A stretch of 64,000 bases of DNA from Trichomonas vaginalis G3 (Eukaryota; Parabasalia; Trichomonadida; Trichomonadidae), in the NCBI RefSeq assembly GCF_026262505.1, contig NC_067208.1, positions 9,805,962 to 9,869,961 on the forward strand. Direction: 5' to 3'. The notes beneath the pieces are model-generated. The model worked only from the letters and a program-made list of their open reading frames with translations, ran no database searches and was not told the DNA's origin. Positions 49,248 through 58,832 of the stretch are shown here, piece after piece. Position 1 is the first letter of the stretch; each line of letters begins with the position of its first letter. The position numbers and the translations under genes are program-made.

Positions 49248-50209
49248 GAATATGAGAACAAGTGGTTGTAAAAGTCAGATGTCAAAGTTTCTGCTAAGTC
49301 GTCAAAATATTCTGTATCTTGCATATGAGAATCTGACGTTCTGACAACTACATATCTTCTGTCAGAACTTTCTAACTTCATCGGAACAGTATTGTTTGAA
49401 ACCATAATGAAGTTTGCAACATTCTCACAAACTCTTGAGTCTTTATACTTTCTTTCAACAACGCCAACTTTGTCTGTTATAAGACTCTTCAAAGCATCTG
49501 AGTTCAAAACTTTTGTTGTATCTATACTTTGAAGTTCATTGCAAACTATAAGTTTCATATTCTCTATTGAGGAGTTAAACTTGCCACAGATGTTTTCTAA
49601 GTTTGTCATATTAGGGTTCGAATAACCTTCTAACAGTTTGCATAAGATATCTGTAAAGAATGTGTTCTTACCTGTTCCTTGTTTTCCAATTATAATGAGA
49701 GCAGTTTCATTTTTAGCACTTGGATGTTGTAAGATATTTGCAAACCAACATAAGATATACTCATAAACCTTTTCGTTTCCATTGCATATAATTTCTTTGA
49801 CATGGTCTAACCAAGCTTCTATAATATTTTCTTTCCATTCTACTTGTTCATATTTATATCCAGTGAAGATAGAATAGAAGTTTGGAGAAGGTGTATAGAA
49901 CTTTATACCTCGAACTGAAAAATCTTCTAACTTTGACAATAAGATATCCCAAGCATCTAACATCATCATGCCAACTTGTACGACTTTTATTTTCTTAAGT
50001 TTCTGTCTACATTCTTGTTCTGAAACTATTGTTGCTCTTGGTTTGTTAAAGACAACATCCCATTCTTTCATGACATAACATTCTGGGGCAGGGTCAACAT
50101 AAATGACTAAACGTTTCAAATTCTCGACTGCTTTGTTATAGTCTCTAAATGGACACATATTTCTGAATGCTTGGAAGTCATAAAAATCTGAAACATCTAT
50201 TCTGTACAT
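49244..50209 (-). CDS. Superfamily 3 helicase (D5/P4-like)
   Basis: 321 aa. Walker A IGKQGTGKNTFF near residue 175, Walker B KLIVCNELQS near 215, motif C NFIMVSNNTVP near 265, and an arginine-finger-like SSDRRYVVVR near 280. SF3 helicases unwind replication origins in DNA viruses, virophages and plasmids. Not a standard gene of animal Polintons but frequent in Polinton-like viruses. No primase domain is visible in the N-terminal 140 residues. Fully open, after an ATTTTTTATTTTATAAAA leader. Confidence 0.82.
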   Translation of the reverse strand: MYRIDVSDFYDFQAFRNMCPFRDYNKAVENLKRLVIYVDPAPECYVMKEWDVVFNKPRATIVSEQECRQKLKKIKVVQVGMMMLDAWDILLSKLEDFSVRGIKFYTPSPNFYSIFTGYKYEQVEWKENIIEAWLDHVKEIICNGNEKVYEYILCWFANILQHPSAKNETALIIIGKQGTGKNTFFTDILCKLLEGYSNPNMTNLENICGKFNSSIENMKLIVCNELQSIDTTKVLNSDALKSLITDKVGVVERKYKDSRVCENVANFIMVSNNTVPMKLESSDRRYVVVRTSDSHMQDTEYFDDLAETLTSDFYNHLFSYS

Positions 50210-50236
50210 TTTTATAAAATAAAAAAATATTATTTT

Positions 50237-51033
50237 TTATTCTTGACTTTGTTGTTCCATTTGTTGCATTTGTTGTTCTTGAGCTATTTGTTGTTGAAGT
50301 TGTTCTTGTAATACAATACTTTCACCAGTTGCATCTTCCAATTCGAAACTTTCTGCCGTCATTGACAAATACATAGGACATAAAAGTTTTACAGGAACAA
50401 AGTTTGCGTCAACTAATGTCAACGTTATACTTGCTAAAGTGTTTGAGTTCACTAAGGTTGAAAATTCTGCATTCGAATGAACAATAGGCAAACCAGCAGA
50501 GAAAGTATTGTTTATACGCATAAGTATCTTTTGGTCATAATAGTTTCTGTCGACATTTGAATAACACTTTGAACCTAAGTTTGAAACAATATATAAGATT
50601 GGTGTGCTTAATGTCAATGGAATAGACATTCCTTGTATGACACCTTTTCCTGTTATAGGAAACTGTTGGTAGTAAAAACCAGAAATAAGTTTTGTATTAT
50701 AGCTCATATCGTTTATAGTAAACTCAGTCGGACATCCAAACATAATGAAACCTGCTCTAGTTGCAGCACATGTTACACCGTACTTAAAGTATTAAATAAG
50801 TCAACAAAACCTGTTGGTGGTATATCTGAGTAAGTATCTTCAAAGGAGTATTTTTTACCATTCACAACAATAAAGTCTTCTGGTGTCAAAAGAGCAAAAC
50901 AGGCTTTAGTCGTCATTGTGTTTAAGGTTAGTTTACAATATCGTCCTTGAGGACTTTGTAAGTTTGTTGTTATAGAATTATATGACTCAGGGTTTTTAGT
51001 CGTAATAGTATAAACCATTATGTCTTCTGCCAT
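50237..51033 (-). pseudogene. Penton-like minor capsid candidate, outer Polinton
   Basis: Two blocks: 50773-51033 (MAEDIMVYTITTKNPESYNS; CFALLTPEDFIVVNG) and 50237-50743 (GVIQGMSIPLTLSTPILYIV; LASITLTLVDANFVPVKLLC, then YLSMTAESFE). The last box aligns with the LVDFQGEPVEL/RMTVEVDF box of the inner gene at 36427. A Gln-rich tail (EQQMQQMEQQSQE) ends it. About one interruption. Beta-rich, next to the ECCG gene as in the inner element. Confidence 0.55.
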
Positions 51034-51037
51034 TTAC

Positions 51038-51616
51038 TTAGCAAATAAATTTTAATGAAATGTTGTGGTCGTCAAATATTTTTATAACGTCTGGGAAACT
51101 ATATTTTAAGTTCAACGTTTCACCTCCTTTCATAACGTATATCTTGTCAATGACATTATATGAAACACCACAGCAACTAATGTCGGGTTCTATTTCTTTG
51201 ATGTTTATATCGTCTGCCTCTGTCAAAAGTTTCAATAGTTCTTTCAAAACTTCATGAGGTGCAATGACATATGAGTTCAGTTTTACAGGGTTGTGTTCGA
51301 CCAAGTTTAACATTATACTTAAAGCCTGACAAATCTTCTCCTGAGTTTGAAGTTTGTCTTTCAGTTGTTGGTAGTCGTTTCGAATATCTGCAACAGAACT
51401 TAAGTCTCTGTTAACTTCAGGATATGTTGGTTCTTTTACAGGAACAATTGTTATACCATCTTCGTCTTCGTATGGTTTCCCCACTTCAACATCTCTGTCT
51501 TTGACATTGACAACAACACTTTGACTGTTTGTTTGAGTTGGTGAATTTAACTTCACATCTGCCACCGCCATTAAACCTTTTGAAACACTTACGCTTCTAT
51601 TTTTCGGAAATGACAT
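51038..51616 (-). CDS. Polinton protein with CCG box (192 aa), outer
   Basis: The ATG at 51616 (MSFPKNRSVSVSKGLMAVAD) is chosen because it leaves an 18-base divergent promoter and aligns with the inner relative at 37455-38069. A DIRNDYQQLKDKLQTQEKIC helical middle, then EPDISCCGVSYNVIDKIYVM, TLNLKYSFPDVIKIFDDHNI and SLKFIC. Conserved in both elements beside the penton-like gene. Function unknown. Fully open. Confidence 0.58.
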   Translation of the reverse strand: MSFPKNRSVSVSKGLMAVADVKLNSPTQTNSQSVVVNVKDRDVEVGKPYEDEDGITIVPVKEPTYPEVNRDLSSVADIRNDYQQLKDKLQTQEKICQALSIMLNLVEHNPVKLNSYVIAPHEVLKELLKLLTEADDINIKEIEPDISCCGVSYNVIDKIYVMKGGETLNLKYSFPDVIKIFDDHNISLKFIC

Positions 51617-51634
51617 TTTACTTAGAATAAAAAG

Positions 51635-52054
51635 ATGGACGTATTCGGATATCTTATTGAATTGAAGCAGAACAAAGTTTATACTCACAAACAATACAAA
51701 TACATTGACAGAATAGTTCTTTACACAAACAATGGAAAATGTTATAGAATAGCAGTCTTTGCTGAACCAAAATATTTTCATAAAGCAAAGAAAGTTGGTA
51801 TAACTGAAATGGTGAAAGTTCTTGAAGCAGACAAAAATATAACTTCAAAACTGACCGATATTACTAAAGGAAAGTTTATCTTACAATATTATGTCAAAAC
51901 TGGCGTACTGTCAATATTTGACGGAGAGAAGTCAGTTCAAGAACAACTTACTGACCTGCTGCCAAAATCTGCTCGATGGAAGCTGTCGTTATGCCAATCT
52001 GAGGAGCCCCAGCAGGTTTCATCGAACGAATCTTCAAAAGAGCATCTTCCGTGA
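51635..52054 (+). CDS. Unknown protein (139 aa), overlapping the capsid gene end
   Basis: It starts MDVFGYLIELKQNKVYTHKQ; then YIDRIVLYTNNGKCYRIAVF and GKFILQYYVKTGVLSIFDGE. Its last 36 codons overlap, on the opposite strand, the end of the major capsid candidate. The first 100 residues look like a real protein, so the overlap is probably true. No family recognised. Confidence 0.5.
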   Translation: MDVFGYLIELKQNKVYTHKQYKYIDRIVLYTNNGKCYRIAVFAEPKYFHKAKKVGITEMVKVLEADKNITSKLTDITKGKFILQYYVKTGVLSIFDGEKSVQEQLTDLLPKSARWKLSLCQSEEPQQVSSNESSKEHLP

Positions 52055-53555
52055 AAAGTGCTATTGGTTTTGTAAACTTCTTTGCTCTCAATTCATCTGG
52101 ACCGTCTCTGTCACCAGTATATTGTATTTGAACTGTACCAACAGTTGAAATACCACCCATAAAGTCTTCTGAGTCAGCAAATGGAATGCCAAGCCAAAAG
52201 TTTGAACGGTCTCCATTTGTATATTGAGTTTTTTGACCTCCTGTATGAGTCCATACTTTCACATATGGCATAATAGAACTTTGCATTTCAGGGTTAATGG
52301 TTGTTGTGAAGTTGTTGTTAAAGTTCATAGCATCTAATGTCAAGTTGTATGACCTCATATCCTCAACTGTAGAATATTCTTCTCTTGGATAATATTTGCC
52401 ATCTATGTTTATATGATATTTAATACCAGGGTTGTAGAAACAAGAATAGTCATTTATAGTTCGTCTGAACAGTACAAACATAGTATCTGCATGTTTCATT
52501 GCAGTTGTTAAAGCAATATCTGTTCTTGCACCTTCGGCTCCTGGATTTTGGTTTCCAACTTCACCTGCAAAGTCTTTGACAGATATTTGGTGTATAGGGA
52601 ACATAAGTGGAACTGCAATATATTTGGCAGCTAAAGCATTTGAAATATCTGGGTCCAACATATAGACTGCAAGTCTGCTTTCTATTCTCTTGCATTCAAA
52701 TTTTTCGCATGTGAACTTAACTGGGTCCCAAGCATCTCCAGCAGCATTGAAATAATAGTTTACTTCAGTGTTGAGGTTTGAGAAACCAAAGTCTAAGTCA
52801 ACTTTGTCTTTGCAAAAGTCACAGAACTTGGCTCCACCAGTTCCAGCTACAGTAATGCTGAATGGGTCTTGTGTTGGTGCAATGACTAAGTTATTTTTGC
52901 TTGGAGTAAGTTCGATAGAAATTTTTCCTGCCCAGTTTGGCAAGTATCTTAAAAACCTGAAGATGAGGAAAGATGACAAAGGAACTCTAAGTTTCAGTTT
53001 TACTTTGGTTACTGCTGCAGCAGTTTGTCCAGAAAGGTTAACATAAACTCCTGGAACGTTAGGGTCAAGTCTTCTTATTTTCTCAATATTTGCATACTGG
53101 TCTGTTTGTTCTCTAGCTTGTGGTTGTACTGAGTTTCTCAAAGCGAACCATTCATAGTTTGCCCATGTTACTGTTTGAACTAAGTCAGAGTTAGAATATA
53201 TCTTATATCCCATGAAAACTTCTGGAGCATATTGGTATCCGACATAGAAAATTCCATTGCAACCTTTCTTGTCAGACAACTTGGCAGAAGGTTTTATTTC
53301 AATGTCTTATTCCACGTATAAGAATGAGTTGTCAATAGAAATAATATGAAACCTGTCGCAAGCAATATCTACTGTTGTTGAAGAACCTTCTCCAAACTCA
53401 CCTACGTTTCCATAAGAAATAGCAGTTGTATATTCGTAAGTTCCAGGAACTATTTCTGACCTTCTAATGGCATTGTCGCATTCGTTATACCATTCGGAAA
53501 CATTTCCGTTCATGGCATCCAAAACTGTTGGCGTTATATTCTGAGCGGCGTACAT
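51948..53555 (-). pseudogene. Major capsid protein candidate (double-jelly-roll type), outer Polinton
   Basis: A long beta-rich reading of over 500 codons. Blocks with capsid character: YAPEVFMGYKIYSNSDLVQT, LSSFLIFRFLRYLPNWAGKI, ESRLAVYMLDPDISNAL, MFVLFRRTINDYSCFYNPGI and NNNFTTTINPEMQSSIMPYV. The size, position next to penton and ATPase, and correspondence with the decayed region at 21672-23380 support a double-jelly-roll capsid. About one interruption. Structure prediction of the open part would be the decisive test. Confidence 0.65.
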
Positions 53556-53587
53556 TTCATATGGGTAAAAATATAGAATAGTTGGAT

Positions 53588-55459
53588 TTATATATAATAG
53601 AACCCACTCGGACCAAGCTTTACTTTCTTCCTGACTGAGTTTTTAACTCTTCTTTTTCCTTCATTGCCACTACTTTCACTAGATGAAGTTACTTCTTCAC
53701 TACTTTCACTTTGTTCTACTCTTCTCTTCTTCTTTGGTGTCGCTTTTGGTAATTTGCCCTCTGCTTCAAGTTGTTGCATCTTTGCCTCATGTTCACCTAG
53801 TATGTTGTAAATTTCCCATGTCCTTTTTGCCTTTGGGCTCTGGTCGCCCATCTCAGGTAACCTATATCCTAGAAAGATTTTGTCATAGTTTGTATTTGAG
53901 TCTTCGCTTATTGTTTGCATGACTCTTTCCTGAGTTTCCGGTTCAAGCTCTTCAAACAGAGCTTGTCCATATGGAATAAGCTCGTTTCCAAATATATGTT
54001 TTTGTAGCCATTCTGGTTTTCTTTCCATGTAACCAATAATATCTTTTGTGAATGGGAAAGCTTTTACCCAACGTTTCAGGCTTGCGTCATTTATTTCTGT
54101 AGTTGGTTTTATTTTGTCAAGGAACATGTTTTTCAATACTAACATTTCATTTGGTACTGTCCATTTGAGTTTTCTTAAATATTCATCCCTTCTCAGTTCA
54201 TTGTCTGCAAAGTAAGTTTTTATGACATTTTGCAAACTTTCGTTTGCAAGGTCATGTACAATAGGTTCTCTTCCTTCTCTCTCCCTAACTCTCTTTCTAA
54301 ACTCTTCACCAAATATACCATCTCTATGGTTCTGTGTAGTTCTTTGAGATAAATGTTCTAGAACGTCAGGTGTTATATTTCCTTCAGCCATGTTCATTTC
54401 ATACTGGTCCAAAATATCTGCATCTTTCATATCTTTCAATGGCATTAAAGCCGCGCTGAAAATACCAGCTATATCTGGTTCACCATTCACTTCCATTGCG
54501 TCTACAACTTCTTGGAATTGAGGTTGTAAGTTTATGAACCACCTATCCGGATTAGCTTTATGACCCCATCTCATTGTAGTTCCATAGTCTGCAGAAACAA
54601 AAGTAGGTTTGTTTCCATATTGGTTAGGTTCTGAATGAACTTTAAACAATGTTTCATTTCTATATGTTTTGTTGAAATTTAACCTTTTATTTTCACCGAG
54701 TTCAGCCAAAGATTGAACGTTATATGCTCGTAAGTAAAAAGGATTATTGTATTTGCGTACATTATCTTTCAGTACTTCCATTCTATGCTGAATATTTTCA
54801 TCTGATGTTGGAGTCTTTTGTATGTCGGCGAACATTTTTCGATATTCTTCTACTATGTCAGCCAAATTTTTCTTAGACTCTTGGAAAGATTCCATATTCT
54901 CCGCATACACTTGTTGAGGGTCAAGATTTTTCGGCTGTTCCAAATCTTCATCTAGTTCTGTGAAGTTAGTTTCCAAAGGAGGGACTTGTTCGTTTCCTTC
55001 AGGCTCTTCTAGCTGTTGTTGCTGAACTATTTCTTCCATGTCTGGTTGTATCTGAACTTCTTCCTGTGGAGTTTCTTGTACCTCATCTGGTGGCATTTCA
55101 TATATTCCGAGACCATTTTTAACAAGTTCCCTATCTAAGTCATCCGGACTCATAAACCTTTCTTCTTTCGTTCCGTCTCTATTTTTTACGCGTTTCATGA
55201 AGAGAGTTGAATTATCATTTAGCTCTGACATCAAATATCTCGGAGTAAATTCATTCATGTCATTTGGATGATATGCTATTAAATCATATCCCTTAGCGAG
55301 CTTGTATTTTCCAGGTTTGAAATTATATCCCATTTGGTGCTGAACCATAAAGCTAAATAGGTTCGGGTCAGTATTTCCTTCCTTGAACTTTCTAATAGCT
55401 TCTTTATATCTGTCACTAAAGTCAAGAGTATCTGGGTAACCATAATCTTCCTTAAGCAT
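53588..55459 (-). CDS. Large virion-type protein (623 aa), unknown family
   Basis: It starts MLKEDYGYPDTLDFSDRYKE. Acidic Gln/Pro-rich segment at about 120-190 (PPDEVQETPQEEVQIQPDME), coiled-coil around 195-240, then a mixed-fold region (FVSADYGTTMRWGHKANPDR; WFINLQPQFQEVVDAMEVNG) and a basic Ser/Lys-rich end with nuclear-localisation-like KKKRRVEQ and RKKVKLG. Position next to the capsid gene suggests a structural or maturation protein. A repeat-coding stretch runs upstream to about 55790. Confidence 0.5.
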   Translation of the reverse strand: MLKEDYGYPDTLDFSDRYKEAIRKFKEGNTDPNLFSFMVQHQMGYNFKPGKYKLAKGYDLIAYHPNDMNEFTPRYLMSELNDNSTLFMKRVKNRDGTKEERFMSPDDLDRELVKNGLGIYEMPPDEVQETPQEEVQIQPDMEEIVQQQQLEEPEGNEQVPPLETNFTELDEDLEQPKNLDPQQVYAENMESFQESKKNLADIVEEYRKMFADIQKTPTSDENIQHRMEVLKDNVRKYNNPFYLRAYNVQSLAELGENKRLNFNKTYRNETLFKVHSEPNQYGNKPTFVSADYGTTMRWGHKANPDRWFINLQPQFQEVVDAMEVNGEPDIAGIFSAALMPLKDMKDADILDQYEMNMAEGNITPDVLEHLSQRTTQNHRDGIFGEEFRKRVREREGREPIVHDLANESLQNVIKTYFADNELRRDEYLRKLKWTVPNEMLVLKNMFLDKIKPTTEINDASLKRWVKAFPFTKDIIGYMERKPEWLQKHIFGNELIPYGQALFEELEPETQERVMQTISEDSNTNYDKIFLGYRLPEMGDQSPKAKRTWEIYNILGEHEAKMQQLEAEGKLPKATPKKKRRVEQSESSEEVTSSSESSGNEGKRRVKNSVRKKVKLGPSGFYYI

Positions 55460-55499
55460 TTTTAAGAATTCTTGGTTTCCTTTTTCTCTACTTCTTTTA

Positions 55500-55790
55500 T
55501 GTCCTTGCTCTGTTTGTGGTTGTTGTTGTGCAGGGTTTTGAACTGTTGGTTGCTGTGCTGGTTGTGGAGGTGGTTGTTGTGCTGGATTTTGAACTGTTGG
55601 TTGCTGTGCAGGGTTTTGAACTGTTGGTTGCTGTGCTGGATTTTGAACTGTTGGTTTTGGTTGTTGTTGCTGTGCAGGGTTTTGAACTGTTGGTTGCTGT
55701 GCTGGATTTTGAACTGTTGGTTGCTGTGCTGGATTTTGAACTGTTGGTTTTGGTTGTTATTGTGGTGCTGGATTTTGAACTGTTGGTTGT
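55500..55790 (-). repeat. 27-bp coding repeat (QQPTVQNPA)
   Basis: About nine units; on the minus strand each encodes QQPTVQNPA, some with QQQPKP inserts. It joins the ends of two minus-strand genes. Low complexity, so a flexible linker or a slippage-prone site. Confidence 0.85.
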
Positions 55791-57064
55791 TGTGTTGGTT
55801 TTGGTGCATGCCTGTGTCTGTGTCCATGTGACGATGTAAATGTTTTAGGTAGTCCTGGTGCAGGTGCTTCTCTTGGAGGGTTTGGTGGTATATAAGTTCC
55901 ACCAGCTGGCACATATGTTCCATCTGCAGCATAATGTCCTACCTGACTTTTCGTTTTTAAGAAAACATTTACTAGGTCTGTTTTGGTCTGTTGTAACTCT
56001 TTTTCTTGACTTTCCACAACAGCTGCTCTAACGGCGTCATAGGCACTTTGAACTGCCTGTCTCGTTGCTGCATCTGTTATTTTCGTCATATTTTGTGCTA
56101 CTTCTCTTAACTCTTTGTCGAAACCTTCAGACTTCAGTTTCTTTCCAGATGAGAAGTCGTTCACTAGTTTCACCTTACTATGAAGAGCTTCGAAGGCATT
56201 CTTAAAGTCAGCATTCATTAAAGCTTCATTTGAACTGTCTTCATCCGCTTGTATTTTTGTCCTTATTGACCCTATAAGTTGGGCTGCTTTAGCGTTGGCT
56301 TGGGCATCTAACCAGTCATTATTAGCTTTTATATATTCTGCGCTTTTCATTGCCTTTTGCATGGCTGCGTCGTTATTTTTACTTTCTTGTGCTAAGTTTT
56401 CATACTGTACGGTTTGGTTTTGCAACTGTAAAAGTTTTTCTGCCTTTACATTTGCTTCAACTTCTTTTTTATACTCATCGCTATCCATATATGTCTTCAT
56501 GGCTTTTTGTTTTATCTCTTCATCTTTCAGTACTTTATATTGAGTAGTATGGTTTTTCAAATTTATAACATCTTGTTCCATTTTTGCTACTTCTGCTGCT
56601 TTTTCTGACACTTTTTTCGCATATTCCTCTGTACTTAGTTCTTTCAGTTGTTCTTCTTTCTTCTTTTTCTCTACGTTTAACTCATTGAGTTTCTTTGTGT
56701 GTCTGTCATATTCTAGTTTCTTTTCGTTTTCACTTATTTGTTTCTGTATGTCTATGTTTGACTTTTTGACATCTGTTATTTGATTTTTGAGTGAACTCAA
56801 ATTCATTTGACTTTGAGGGTTATAAGCTGTTCCGTCTGCAGCTCCACCATAGCCTGCCATTTTCGCTAAAAGTGCCGCTCTTAAACCTCCACTCTGTGCA
56901 CCAATAACTCGGTTTAAAAGCATAGGGTTGCTTGACATTTGTTGCAACATAGTGGGGTCATTCATCATTTGTTGTTGCAACTGTTGTTGTGGTGTCAGTT
57001 TTACTATTGGATGTTTCAATGCTCCCTTCCTCTTACGTATATTCTTACGTAGCTTACGTGGCAT
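55757..57064 (-). CDS. Coiled-coil protein with Gln-rich head and His-rich tail (435 aa)
   Basis: It starts MPRKLRKNIRKRKGALKHPI, a very basic leader, then QQQLQQQMMNDPTMLQQMSS, then a coiled-coil from about 85 to 330 (KLNELNVEKKKKEEQLKELS; AAEVAKMEQDVINLKNHTTQ) and a Pro/Gly-rich end with HGHRHRHAPKPTQQP. Last gene before the right terminal repeat. Basic leader plus long coil suits a DNA-core or scaffold protein. No family recognised. Confidence 0.5.
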   Translation of the reverse strand: MPRKLRKNIRKRKGALKHPIVKLTPQQQLQQQMMNDPTMLQQMSSNPMLLNRVIGAQSGGLRAALLAKMAGYGGAADGTAYNPQSQMNLSSLKNQITDVKKSNIDIQKQISENEKKLEYDRHTKKLNELNVEKKKKEEQLKELSTEEYAKKVSEKAAEVAKMEQDVINLKNHTTQYKVLKDEEIKQKAMKTYMDSDEYKKEVEANVKAEKLLQLQNQTVQYENLAQESKNNDAAMQKAMKSAEYIKANNDWLDAQANAKAAQLIGSIRTKIQADEDSSNEALMNADFKNAFEALHSKVKLVNDFSSGKKLKSEGFDKELREVAQNMTKITDAATRQAVQSAYDAVRAAVVESQEKELQQTKTDLVNVFLKTKSQVGHYAADGTYVPAGGTYIPPNPPREAPAPGLPKTFTSSHGHRHRHAPKPTQQPTVQNPAPQ

Positions 57065-57305
57065 TTTAAGTGAAGTTAAAAAGCGGTTTTTGACGGATGT
57101 TTATATGACACTTTTTGTTCAGCACAAAAAACTACTCGGTCAAAGTGTTGTCAGTTTTGTAAAATAACCGTCCTATCTCATTCTATAAGGGAGAAAAGGC
57201 TTCTCAAAGTATACTTCCTTGGAACGCCTGTAACTTTTCCTGTAGCGACGATAGACCCTTACTTGTCCGGACAAAGTTATACTATTTTGAGTGCTCTACA
57301 AAAAA
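57065..57305. other. Non-coding stretch before the right terminal repeat
   Basis: No gene; it would hold the promoter of the 435-aa gene. Nothing else is seen. Confidence 0.6.
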
Positions 57306-57545
57306 GTCACCGGCTGGTCGGCTGGGGTTCGGTCCTCCTCTTGGGTCTTGGGCAAAATTTCTTATGGGCTAGAGGGCGCAACGCGCCTGGAAGCCCTCCG
57401 AATAAAAACTTCATTTATACTAAACATCTTCGGGGCTAGAGGGCGCAACGCGCCTGGAAGCCCTTCGAATAAAAACTTCATTTATACTAAACATCTTCAG
57501 GGCCAGAGGGCACGAAGTGCCTGGAAGCCCCACTACCTTTTTTTT
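57306..57545. repeat. Right terminal inverted repeat of the outer Polinton
   Basis: Inverse of 11723-12017 without the doubled 55-bp block. Three 67-bp subunits with GC-rich mini-hairpins. Followed by AGATT. Confidence 0.93.
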
Positions 57546-57550
57546 AGATT

Positions 57551-58832
57551 CGTTATAAAAGAATGCGAATTATTTTGTATGAGTAAACGTATTTTGTAAA
57601 ATTTCAAATTCTCTTCTCTCATTACTTACCTTAGATCTCTCGGCTTTTAGCTCTCAGATTTCGCTCATAGAACTCAGGTTTTAGTTATGTACTCATAGAT
57701 GTATCATTACTGCCCGCAGATCTCTCATTACTACCTTACTAACCAGATCTTAACTCTCATTACTACCTTACTAACCAGATCTTAACTCTCATTACTACCT
57801 TACTCATCAGATCTTAACTCTCATTACTACCTTACTCATCAGATCTTAACTCTCATTACTACCTTACTCATCAGATCTTAACTCTCATTACTACCTTACT
57901 AACCAGATCTTAACTCTCATTACTACCTTACTAACCAGATCTTAACTCTCATTACTACCTTACTAACCAGATCTTAACTCTCATTACTACCTTACTCATC
58001 AGATCTTAACTCTCATTACTACCTTACTCATCAGATCTTAACTCTCATTACTACCTTACTAACCAGATCTTAACTCTCCGACCTTACTCATCAGATATCT
58101 AATTATTTACATATGATTTCTCACATCTCACTCAAGTCTCATTACTTACCCTATCTTTTTAACCTTTTCTGATAATTACTGAAATAACTAAATCCTTTTT
58201 TTAGTTTAATTCTGATATTAAATTTTTAAAATCTCTTTAATTTTTTGAACTACGCCTTTAATTTGTAATTGCCGATTTCACAGATTTGAACCATTTAATA
58301 AAATAACATTATTCAACTTAATCATATCAAACATGGTAGTTTGATTTTCAGATCTACATTTAAAAACCTCTTTATTATCTTGAGTTATACTTTTATTATA
58401 TAATACCTGAGTTCATAACTGAAAACTCTTAATTAGAGTACAATATTCAACTTAATCATAACAAGATTTGTTGAATTTCAAATTTGATTTATATCTTCCA
58501 TCACTTAAAACTCTCACAGCTTACAATATAAGCTAAAAAGTATATTTTCATAGTAATAAAATTAATTATTAAATTTTTTACTTTTTCCTTTCCAAAACTA
58601 GAAAAAAAGGAAGGGAAAAGGGGAAAAGAAGAAAGAAAAGAGAAAAAGAAAAAATAATAATGAGCATATTATATAATTGTGGTCATAGGCCGAGTGGCGT
58701 GGAAAGGGTGGAGCCCGAAGGGCGACATCCTTTCCACGCCACGAGGCCCGATTTTTGGCCACTTTTTTGATTTTGGCCGCGTGCCAGCTCCTGGCAGGCG
58801 GCCCGCAAAATTGTGCCAGTTTGTACAACCCT
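57551..58832. mobile_element. Right part of the second copy of repeat X
   Basis: Continues, past the outer Polinton, the X copy that starts at 11148. Contains the satellite at 57723-58078 (about eleven units), about 730 bases nearly identical to 330-1060, the GC-rich hairpin at 58694-58742 and the terminus GTGCCAGTTTGTACAACCCT at 58813-58832. No coding capacity seen. Confidence 0.65.

Larger units (their letters stand above)
11723..57545. mobile_element. Outer Maverick/Polinton fossil (interrupted by another Polinton)
   Basis: Terminal inverted repeats at both ends start with a run of A and GGTAGTGGGG. AGATT flanks both sides (11718-11722 and 57546-57550), a 5-bp match where the family makes 6-bp duplications. 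Without the insert the element is about 24.3 kb, a normal to large Polinton. It carries integrase, polymerase, packaging ATPase, capsid and penton candidates, a fibre, SF3 helicase and methyltransferase genes. Many right-half genes are open, and roughly ten interruptions are visible overall, most in the left half. It is older than the inner element, which sits in it. Confidence 0.9.

Noticed and set aside
55472-55839. Plus-strand reading frames rich in Trp/Leu or Val/Leu
   Set aside because: Antisense of the QQPTVQNPA coding repeat.
11148-58832. Repeat X as a hAT or mariner element
   Set aside because: The GGGTTG-like terminus is suggestive, but no 8-bp duplication is seen and the TA flanks are too short to count. 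No transposase was found.
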